DNA of 64,000 nt from Planctomycetaceae bacterium. GTDB taxonomy: Bacteria > Planctomycetota > Planctomycetia > Pirellulales > Pirellulaceae. A program made the position numbers and the translations under genes. The notes under the pieces are model-generated. The model was not told the DNA's origin, ran no database searches, and saw only the letters and a list, made by a program, of their open reading frames with translations. Where the stretch lies: contig JACKHM010000001.1 in NCBI GenBank assembly GCA_020638995.1, positions 3,038,001 to 3,102,000 on the forward strand. Direction: 5' to 3'. Shown here piece after piece: positions 8,372-15,786 of the stretch; within the stretch, counting starts at the first letter, position 1; each line of letters starts with the position of its first letter.

Positions 8372-10315
8372 TCATTCCGCCAAGAGTCGCTTTGCTTCAT
8401 CCGCGCTAACGAACCCGTCCTCATCTTTATCCAGACGTTCGAACTTGTCGCTTGCACCGAGGAACTCTCGCGGACTGATGTCTCCATCGCCGTTAGTGTC
8501 CATACCTAGGAACCATGTGGGAATCGACTCGACGTCGCCGCGAATCGGAATCGCTGGCATCACCAACAGCGCGTTATCTTGATTTGCATCGCCACGCACG
8601 AAGCCAACCGCCATCGTTCCCGGAATTTCGTGTGACTGCAGCTTTCCATCTTCGTTCTCGTCGAGATCATGCAAGATGCGCGGTGCCCCATAGATCTCTC
8701 GCGCAGTCAGGCGTCCATCTCCGTTAGTGTCGAGCGCTGTGTACAACGCGTCCTCCTGGTCCGCCGCGCGCGCTCGTATCTGTGCTCGAATGGCAGCTTG
8801 ACGTTGCCTCACGAGCGCTCGCACTTCATTCTCGTAAATCTTGCCATCGCCGTCGCGATCGATCCCTTCGAAGGGAATCTGAATCGCAAGTAACTGACCG
8901 GGGTACTCGTCGCTTTCCAAATAGCCGTTATTGTCGGCATCGAGCGACGAGAATTGGGCGCTAACGGTTTGGGAAACATTTGCAAGCGAGGGATCTTCGT
9001 TGACGAAGAATTTTACGTCGGCTCCCGGAAGCCGAAATGATAAGTGCGATGTATCTTGACGAGTTGTGTCGAGTACCGAAGTCAGCGTTTCACTAGCTGC
9101 CAGAATCTTGATGCTCGGCGGCTTTGGCATTGCCGCATCGTCGGAGTTAGAGAACGCGACCTCCAAAATGAGGTGCGGGGGAACCTTTGCCAGCGTGGAC
9201 ACTTCGTTACTGTCGATAAACGCGTTGTTGTTCTCGTCGAGCAGCGTTACGAGTTCTGGAGTCAATGGCATATCGTTAGCTTGGACTCGCTCGCCGTAAG
9301 CGTATGTCTCCTGCAAAGCGTAGGACACGTAACTCCAACGCGTGCGTTCACTGATCAAGATTGCTGTGTCTGGCGCGTTGACGCGACGCTGATTCGACAT
9401 CTGTGGTTGCGTCTGTTCTACCGAATCCTTGAAGTCTGCGAGTACCAAGATTTCGTCATCGTCGGCGTCGCGCTCGAACAGACGCTGGGGAGCGGCTTGC
9501 ATCTCCTCAATCGTGATCGCACCGTCGTGATCTGCATCTAAGAGGCGTCGAACGTGTGATCGCGTGCGATTGTCCCCTCGGAATTCGTTAGAGCTGCGCA
9601 ACGAGAACGCACGCGAACCACCGACATTGCGAGTCAAAAAGCGTGGCAACTCATCGCGGTTGACCAAGCCGTCGCGATTTGTGTCGTACATTTCGATTAG
9701 TTGGCGCTTCTGGTCCGCGTCCTCGGACGCTAGGTTACCATACTGCCCGAAGGCGAAATTGGGATTTTCGATCGCTGCTTCCCAAGTCAGCCCTTCAGGA
9801 TCGCCTTCATTCAGATCATGCATTGCCTGTTCGACCAGTTGCTCTAAGGCTCTCGTATACGGTTCGCCATCGATCCGCAGGACAACCTCGACTACGAGCG
9901 GCCCATCTCGTGTCAGGAGCAAAAACCTTTCGCTGGGATCTTGTTCTGTCCCAGCGGTCGTGGAAGTTGAATCCTCCCGCTCTGCCGCAATCGCTTCTGT
10001 GGCAGAGCTGAGCGATGAATCGTCGTTTGACACTTCCGAGTCTCCAGAGGACGATGCATCTGGCGATGGCGGTTCCGTTTCGTTGGCCGACGCTTCGATT
10101 TCAGGCGCGGGCGAAGGGTCTTCGCGTGAGGCGCGCTCTATCACTTCTTCAACACGCGACTGCGGGATGGACGATGTCTCAAATTGGTGCCTACAACCAA
10201 TGGCCAAAGAGAGCAACAGCACCAAGGTTAGCACAAAGATATGGCGCAACGGTTTCGCTCCGATAACAGCTTCTAGTGATTTAACGAGAATTCCGCGCTG
10301 TTCAACAGAGCCCAT
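8372..10315 (-). CDS. Lipoprotein with ten EF-hand motifs
   Basis: 647 aa. The N-terminal hydrophobic run IFVLTLVLLLSLAIGC ends in a lipobox-like cysteine, so the protein is probably a lipoprotein. A Ser/Glu/Asp-rich linker follows to about residue 120. From about residue 210 to the end I count ten EF-hand-like loops, among them DTNRDGLVNRDEL, DADHDGAITIEEM, DADNNGYLESDEY, DRDGDGKIYENEV, DTNGDGRLTAREI, DTNGDGDISPREF and DKDEDGFVSADEA. Some loops (DADDDEILVLADF, DENNNAFIDSNEV) are less perfect. A calcium-binding extracytoplasmic role follows from the motifs. Its start overlaps the end of the DUF1549/DUF1553 gene by 43 bases, so the two are co-transcribed and probably translationally coupled. 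Confidence 0.85.
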   Translation of the reverse strand: MGSVEQRGILVKSLEAVIGAKPLRHIFVLTLVLLLSLAIGCRHQFETSSIPQSRVEEVIERASREDPSPAPEIEASANETEPPSPDASSSGDSEVSNDDSSLSSATEAIAAEREDSTSTTAGTEQDPSERFLLLTRDGPLVVEVVLRIDGEPYTRALEQLVEQAMHDLNEGDPEGLTWEAAIENPNFAFGQYGNLASEDADQKRQLIEMYDTNRDGLVNRDELPRFLTRNVGGSRAFSLRSSNEFRGDNRTRSHVRRLLDADHDGAITIEEMQAAPQRLFERDADDDEILVLADFKDSVEQTQPQMSNQRRVNAPDTAILISERTRWSYVSYALQETYAYGERVQANDMPLTPELVTLLDENNNAFIDSNEVSTLAKVPPHLILEVAFSNSDDAAMPKPPSIKILAASETLTSVLDTTRQDTSHLSFRLPGADVKFFVNEDPSLANVSQTVSAQFSSLDADNNGYLESDEYPGQLLAIQIPFEGIDRDGDGKIYENEVRALVRQRQAAIRAQIRARAADQEDALYTALDTNGDGRLTAREIYGAPRILHDLDENEDGKLQSHEIPGTMAVGFVRGDANQDNALLVMPAIPIRGDVESIPTWFLGMDTNGDGDISPREFLGASDKFERLDKDEDGFVSADEAKRLLAE

Positions 10316-11823
10316 AAAACATCACCCATCGCTTCACGCTGGTCGTCCGAGTCGTTCACATGGGCAATGAAGACTTCTGACTCGTCGCTGCGCGGCAATC
10401 GCGAAAGCGTTCCGAGGAATAGCGTCTCGATTCTCTCCTCATTGGTGAACAGAGGGCCGTCTAATGCAATCAGCACACTGCTCTGATCACCCTGGCTCGC
10501 ATTATTGATTGTCGGGCCATTAAGAAGCGTCAGTGCCTGTAAGACCCCAGCATCAAACTCGGTTGCGTTGCTGCCTTGCATCTGCATTTTGCCGATAAAG
10601 GCAAGCCGTTGCTGATCGAGCAAGCTGCTACGGAGTGCCGGAAAGTTAGGAATCTCTGCTGGGCGATCGCCAGCGATACGGTTCAGGCTGTCATACAATT
10701 GCTCGGACGTCATTGTTTTGATCGCCATACTCGCGAACAGCTCGGGGGCACTAGGTTCGCGATTCAGTCGGCTGCTCAATTGATAGGCCTTCGTATTCGA
10801 TAAGGTGCGTATCAGCTCCTTAATGTCGAAACCGGTGTTGACAAAATAATCGGTCAACTCTGCAAATAACTGAGGATGACTTGGCGGATTGTGTTCACCG
10901 ATGTCGTCCACAGGATCGATCAAACCTCGTCCAAAAAGGTGCGCCCACACGCGGTTCACTGCGGCTTTAGCCAAGTAAGGGTTGTCGCGTGATGCCATCC
11001 AAATGGCCAATTGCACGCGGCGTGTGCCACCTGCATCACCGTTTACTGGGTCGCCATTAGGATAGCGAGGTGGCACGATGGTTTTTGTGTCCGGAAGTGT
11101 AACTTCACCCGAGTCGAGATCGACCAGTACAACTTCGGTCGGGGCGCGACGACTATTTGATTGTTCGAGTCGAGCGAAAAATGCTGCGTAGCCCCAGAAG
11201 TCTTCCTGCTTCCAATGGTCGAAAGGATGCGGATGGCACTCAGCGCACTCAATCTGTAGTCCGAGGAAAATTCGGGCCGTGCTCGCGGCGAGTTTTTCGG
11301 GTTTTACTTCCAGCGATGTATAGAACAAGGCCGGCCCCGAATCACCACCACCTGTGGCGACGAGAAAGTCCGAGACGATACGATCGTAACGCATGTTCTG
11401 TGCGAACTGTCGGCGAAGCCAATTCTGGACGCCGGCAACATTCTGAAGTTGCTCCAAGTCCAAACCGCCGGGCACCATGATTTGGCGCCAAGTGTTTGCG
11501 AGATGAGTGGGGTAGCGGGGCGACGCTAGCAAGTGGTCAATTAGACGCTCTCGTTTGTCGATGCGATTGTCCCCAAAAAACTCACGAACATCCGCGACGT
11601 GTGGGATGACACCAGTCAGGTCCAGATATACTCGGCGAACAAATTCACCGTCTTCAGCTGCTTCGGACGGCGAGACTAATTCACGAGTCCATCGGTCGGC
11701 AAGCAAGCTATCGATGCGTTCTATCATTGCGGAGCGACGAATGTCTAACGATTCATATGCCTCGGCCGATAACGCGATCGTGACGACTGCGAGACTGATG
11801 GATGCCGTTCCGAATCGGGCCAT
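10273..11823 (-). CDS. DUF1549/DUF1553 domain protein
   Basis: 516 aa from the ATG at 11823 (a TTG four codons earlier is an alternative). An N-terminal signal-like segment (ISLAVVTIALSAEAYE) precedes the DUF1549 region with YLDLTGVIP and the c-haem-like motif CAECHPHPFDHW. The C-terminal half carries the DUF1553 pattern (SRDNPYLAKAAVNRVWAHLFGRGL, DDIGEHNPPSHP). These domains are greatly expanded in planctomycetes and are normally exported. No N-terminal cytochrome domain (PSCyt1) is present, so this is the short form. DUF1549/1553 genes often pair with DUF1501 genes; here the partner is instead the EF-hand lipoprotein gene, overlapping by 43 bases. Biochemical function is unknown. Confidence 0.88.
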   Translation of the reverse strand: MARFGTASISLAVVTIALSAEAYESLDIRRSAMIERIDSLLADRWTRELVSPSEAAEDGEFVRRVYLDLTGVIPHVADVREFFGDNRIDKRERLIDHLLASPRYPTHLANTWRQIMVPGGLDLEQLQNVAGVQNWLRRQFAQNMRYDRIVSDFLVATGGGDSGPALFYTSLEVKPEKLAASTARIFLGLQIECAECHPHPFDHWKQEDFWGYAAFFARLEQSNSRRAPTEVVLVDLDSGEVTLPDTKTIVPPRYPNGDPVNGDAGGTRRVQLAIWMASRDNPYLAKAAVNRVWAHLFGRGLIDPVDDIGEHNPPSHPQLFAELTDYFVNTGFDIKELIRTLSNTKAYQLSSRLNREPSAPELFASMAIKTMTSEQLYDSLNRIAGDRPAEIPNFPALRSSLLDQQRLAFIGKMQMQGSNATEFDAGVLQALTLLNGPTINNASQGDQSSVLIALDGPLFTNEERIETLFLGTLSRLPRSDESEVFIAHVNDSDDQREAMGDVLWALLNSAEFSLNH

Positions 11824-12121
11824 GATCTCAACCAACGCTGGAAGTGTGGTGTGAAAAGTCAGACTTGATTCTAGGCGATTCGAGTAGCTCGAACAAATCT
11901 TGAAAAGGTGATGAAGCCCGCTGCGGCGGTGAAGCTGCGCTGAGCGGACTGTGTGCCCAAAAAAGCGAGCAGAATTCTCAGCGAGAGGCGAACTAAGGCG
12001 TATTGCTCCCGGACGTTGTCAATCGAGTGAGGAAGACCTCTCACTTGTTGCCAGTACCATACGAGGGGCGGTTCAACGATGTGTCCGGCCCGATCAAAGA
12101 TTGTTCGCGATTTGGCTGGTG

Positions 12122-12337
12122 CTATCGATTATGGCCACGAGCATGTCTGCGTCGGACCGTGTTCCCGTAGAAATGCCCAGGACGATAAGGCCGGTCGAGG
12201 ATGTGCTGTGACTTGATGGCTTCGCGTTCAGCGCCTCGCGCGATGACCGGACCCGAAGCAGATACCTCGGAAATCGAAAGCAGTGTCTGAGCTATCACCA
12301 CAACTGTAACCACAAGCAGAACGAATCTGGCGTTCAT
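12122..12337 (-). CDS. Small exported basic peptide (71 aa)
   Basis: 71 residues. The first 28 form a good signal peptide (MNARFVLLVVTVVVIAQTLL then SASG), leaving a mature chain of about 43 residues rich in Arg, His, Gly and Tyr and ending HFYGNTVRRRHARGHNR. The ATG at 12337 is preceded by AGGAAACGG on the minus strand, a usable ribosome site. I have the impression that short exported proteins with an RPGHFYGNTVRRR-type tail recur in planctomycetes, but this was not checked. It stands alone between the DUF1549 gene and the sigma-factor gene. Confidence 0.6.
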   Translation of the reverse strand: MNARFVLLVVTVVVIAQTLLSISEVSASGPVIARGAEREAIKSQHILDRPYRPGHFYGNTVRRRHARGHNR

Positions 12338-12732
12338 TTTAATTCCGTTTCCTATCCCGAGCCCATTCTGACTGGAGACGTCGACAGAATCTCACGGCTG
12401 CCGACAACAAGGTTTCTTCCAGACTCTAGGTCACAAATTGGCCGGTTGTCGTCGTGATCAGGCTGCAAAATGCCTCAATTGGGCTGTCATCACAATGAGC
12501 ACAGCTGAATCAACCTGGGACAAATTCGTGACGAACTGGTGGCGAGTTTGTCCGTAGAAAGGATGCACATCGAGGGGATTCAGCCCCGGCACCGTATTTG
12601 CCTAATGAAATAAGCATCGAATGTTCGCTGCCACATTAGCGAACAGAGAACCAAATCGAGCCAGCGTCAGTCTGAATAAAGAAGAGACTTACAGGGGGCC
12701 CGCAAGTCGGACTTCGCCTTAGGAGAGTTACC
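12338..12732. promoter_or_regulatory. Regulatory region upstream of the sigma-factor gene, with two inverted repeats
   Basis: About 395 bases without a gene. Two hairpin-capable repeats are visible: GACAAATTCG (12519-12528) with CGAGTTTGTC (12543-12552), one mismatch; and GTTCGCT (12623-12629) with AGCGAAC (12638-12644), perfect with an 8-base centre. Either could be an operator or a leader hairpin for the sigma-factor gene starting at 12733, which has AGGAGAG directly upstream. Function is inference. Confidence 0.4.
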
Positions 12733-14409
12733 ATGAACACCAAACATCATTCCCAGACTTTTAACGATCTGCGCCAAGGCATCTTAGCCATGACCGACGA
12801 CGTATCGCGGCTGGCATGTTCGCGACGAGCGGAACAGCTTTTAGATCGCATCGACCCAAAAAAGTTTTACGACGCGAGTGTGATTGCAGGACGAATCCTT
12901 GGCATCGAAGATACTGACTCGAACACCGTGTCGCTTTCCGGGGAAGAAGTTCGCAGTGAGTTGTTGCAGATGATCGACGAGATTTCAGCCGTGACGATCG
13001 CTGCCGCTGATTTGGTTTCCGAACCCGTATTAACGGTCGATGAAGTTGCCCAGCGGTGGAACGTATCTGCAAAAACAATTAGCCGGTGGCGAAATCGCGG
13101 GTTGGTGGCGCGGACCTTTACGTTCGATGGGCGTCAGCGAGTCGGATTCTTGGAGAGTTCGTTGAACCGTTTTGCTGCAGCAAATCCAAAACTAATCCGA
13201 AGAGGAAGTCTGTTCAGCCGGATTACGGAAGAAGAGAAAACTCACACATTGCGCCGAGCTGATGAGATGTTGAACAGCGGCACCCCAATCTCGAAGGTTG
13301 TGACAACTCTGGCGCGGGACACGCAACGTAGCTTGGAATCGATTCGACAGTTGCTCAAACAGGCGGGTAAAGGCGGAAGTTTCGTGCGTGGTAAGTTAAA
13401 CGAACGGGCCGAGCAACGGCTCTACAAGGAATTTCGTCGCGGAAAATCGTTAGGGGCATTGGCGCAGCAGTACGGGATCGATGTCAATGCTGCGGCCCGA
13501 GCAATGAACCGCGCGCGGACAGACCGAATTCTCGAGTTGCCGCTTGAGTACATGTCTTCCCCCGATTTCGCAAAATCGAACGCGGATGAACGGATCTTGT
13601 CGGAAACGCCACCCGCAACCAGCGGTCAGCGACTGCCTCGCAAACCGTCCGATCTGCCGGCCTATATTGCAAGTCTTTACGACGTCCCGCTGCTGACCGC
13701 CGAGCAGGAGACGCACCTGTTTCGTAAGTACAACTACCTAAAGTTCAAGGCTTCGCAGTTGCGAGAGAAGCTAAACCGAGATCGGCCCAAGTCACAGCTA
13801 CTGGATGATATCGAGTTGCTATACCGGGAAGCAGTCGAAACCAAGAACTTGCTCACGCGTTCCAATTTGCGTCTGGTTGTGGCCGTTGCAAAGAAGTATG
13901 TCGGTAACACCGGTGACCTGTTTGAGAAAGTAAGTGAAGGCAATCTCTCACTTATGCGAGCTGTTGAAAAGTTTGACTACACGCGAGGCTTCAAGTTCAG
14001 CACTTACGCTACTTGGGCGATTAAGAAGAACTACATTCGAGCTTACTCCAACGAAGTCAAGCAGACGGATCGATTTCGTACGGGACACGATGAGTTACTC
14101 GATGCCAGCCCTGGCCATCGGAGCGACCCCACCAGCCAACTGGCTGCACAGCGCCGTCGCGAGGATCAAGTCAGCAATATCATGGAGCGGCTAACCGACC
14201 GTGAGCGACAGATTATCAGTTCGCGATTTGGTATCGGTTCGGAACGTGAACCGATGACCTTGAAGGATGTTGGTGTCGAACTTGGCGTCAGCAAGGAGCG
14301 AGTCCGTCAAATTGAAGCGAGAGCGATGCAAAAGCTTCGCGAAGCCGCTGTCTCGGCTCGCCTCGATAATCTTTCGGACTCTGGAGAGTTCACTTTCCAA
14401 AGCAATTAA
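12733..14409 (+). CDS. Sigma-70 family RNA polymerase sigma factor with N-terminal HTH modules
   Basis: 558 aa. Sigma region 1.2-like (DLPAYIASLYDVPLLTAEQE) begins near 310; region 2 is clear (SNLRLVVAVAKKYVG, GNLSLMRAVEKFDY, GFKFSTYATWAIKKNYIRAY); region 4 is clear (LTDRERQIISSRFGIG, TLKDVGVELGVSKERVRQIE). Region 3 is very short or absent. The first 300 residues are unusual: an excisionase/MerR-like HTH at about 98-150 (LTVDEVAQRWNVSAKTISRW), then two more HTH-like segments (SKVVTTLARDTQRSLESI and KSLGALAQQYGIDVNAAA). The factor may therefore bind extra DNA sites or an effector. It stands alone, with a 395-base regulatory region upstream. The convergent PQQ gene ends 12 bases after its stop. 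Confidence 0.88.
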   Translation: MNTKHHSQTFNDLRQGILAMTDDVSRLACSRRAEQLLDRIDPKKFYDASVIAGRILGIEDTDSNTVSLSGEEVRSELLQMIDEISAVTIAAADLVSEPVLTVDEVAQRWNVSAKTISRWRNRGLVARTFTFDGRQRVGFLESSLNRFAAANPKLIRRGSLFSRITEEEKTHTLRRADEMLNSGTPISKVVTTLARDTQRSLESIRQLLKQAGKGGSFVRGKLNERAEQRLYKEFRRGKSLGALAQQYGIDVNAAARAMNRARTDRILELPLEYMSSPDFAKSNADERILSETPPATSGQRLPRKPSDLPAYIASLYDVPLLTAEQETHLFRKYNYLKFKASQLREKLNRDRPKSQLLDDIELLYREAVETKNLLTRSNLRLVVAVAKKYVGNTGDLFEKVSEGNLSLMRAVEKFDYTRGFKFSTYATWAIKKNYIRAYSNEVKQTDRFRTGHDELLDASPGHRSDPTSQLAAQRRREDQVSNIMERLTDRERQIISSRFGIGSEREPMTLKDVGVELGVSKERVRQIEARAMQKLREAAVSARLDNLSDSGEFTFQSN

Positions 14410-14421
14410 TCGGAGATGCCG

Positions 14422-15774
14422 TCACTCATCAAAAATTTGCAGGCCGGACAGCGTGGCATCACCTCGAATCCCTCGAAATCTGATTTCAATTGTTGAATCG
14501 GAGGTGATGCCGTTGAATTCTTTGACGATGCTACGAAATGGGCCCCCCGTCACTTTCGTGATATCAAAACTCTCCAGCACCGGCTTTCCTTGGATCAGGA
14601 CGTCGAAGACCCTTTCACCGGCAGTCTGACCTTCCAATTCGGCAAAGGTGAGTCGTACGGTATAGGAGCGGATCTCGTCGCTCGGGACTCGTTGCTCGAT
14701 AGATTGAACTCCCACGATGCTTGACGAGGCGACCCAATCGATTGCGTCGTCGGTGGGCTGAACTCTGGATGAGTGATGCCTTACAGATCGAATCGTTTTG
14801 CCCGACATTTTGACGGGCAGATCGGGCGAGTGTCCTCCGACGGTTGGTTGTTCGTACCACATGACTCCGTCGGAACTGCGGCGGTCTCCGGGCGCACCAA
14901 AATTCACGGCGAAATGTGCGGGCGCGGTTTCAAGGCTGCTGAACGTCCACTGTTCAACGTCCGGAATGTGAACCAATGCCAGCGAGCATTGGTTTTGATA
15001 GGCACAGACGCAGGTCCGCGTGTAATCGGGTGCATTTAGCACACCGTCGGCGACGATGAGATTGGATGTGCAACTCGATCGAAAGCCGCCGATGTTGCCC
15101 GTACCACTATCTCCTTCGAGATCGCAGAAGCCTGCTGCTCCGCTCCGAAAGGTCAGTAGATGCTCGCTGCCGACCGCGGTATTGCATCCGTACATCCGCC
15201 TATAGTTCCAACCAGTCGTTTTGCCGGTGAACAAGTCCAGCTCGAAGCCCCCGCCTCCGTTGGTGATGATTCGGTCCCGCCACAACAAGCAAGGACCACC
15301 GTGTCGCTGAGACCGATCCTTCCACAAGACGTCACCATTGCGGCCACGATATGCGACCATTCCCACATCCACCTCATCTCGGGCGCGGTCACGATAAGCA
15401 CTTCCTGCTTGAAGCAGTACGTCATGCTCCCGCGAATAGTTGAGAAATGTTCCAAAGACTTCGTCGCTTGTCGACCATACAACCTTACCACTGGCCGCAT
15501 TTAATGCGAGGAGCCGCGGGTTCGCCGATGGCTTAAGGCCGCGTCGTTGCAATGTTTGAAGTTGCAGATCGGACAGGCCGTCAATACAAAACACTAGATC
15601 ACCAGCCACTGCAATTGCATTGTGCCGAAAACTGTGTTCTGCGGTGCGAGTCCACAGTATTTTGCCTGTATGACGATCCATGACAACAAGTCGTCGACTA
15701 GTTGACGAATACTGCGCCTCGGAGAATCTCTCCGCAAGTCGCGCGGAATCGGCAAGCGGTATTTCGTCGTTCAC
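14422..15774 (-). CDS. PQQ-repeat and malectin-like protein, 3' part of an amber-interrupted gene
   Basis: 450 aa if started at the GTG at 15774. It is in the same frame as the upstream frame 15787-18075, from which it is separated by a single TAG at 15787-15789 and four sense codons. The first part continues the beta-propeller (TGKILWT, SGKVVWS, NGDVLWK blade motifs). The last 100 residues (YTVRLTFAELEGQTAGERVF, FDITKVTGG, IEIRFRGIRGDATLSGLQIF) look like a malectin-like carbohydrate-binding beta-sandwich. There is no signal peptide, so on its own it would not be exported. It is best read as the C-terminal third of one protein of about 1,215 residues. Independent translation from the GTG is possible but lacks a strong ribosome site. 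Confidence 0.75.
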   Translation of the reverse strand: MNDEIPLADSARLAERFSEAQYSSTSRRLVVMDRHTGKILWTRTAEHSFRHNAIAVAGDLVFCIDGLSDLQLQTLQRRGLKPSANPRLLALNAASGKVVWSTSDEVFGTFLNYSREHDVLLQAGSAYRDRARDEVDVGMVAYRGRNGDVLWKDRSQRHGGPCLLWRDRIITNGGGGFELDLFTGKTTGWNYRRMYGCNTAVGSEHLLTFRSGAAGFCDLEGDSGTGNIGGFRSSCTSNLIVADGVLNAPDYTRTCVCAYQNQCSLALVHIPDVEQWTFSSLETAPAHFAVNFGAPGDRRSSDGVMWYEQPTVGGHSPDLPVKMSGKTIRSVRHHSSRVQPTDDAIDWVASSSIVGVQSIEQRVPSDEIRSYTVRLTFAELEGQTAGERVFDVLIQGKPVLESFDITKVTGGPFRSIVKEFNGITSDSTIEIRFRGIRGDATLSGLQIFDE

Positions 15775-15786
15775 CGAAACTGGGCT

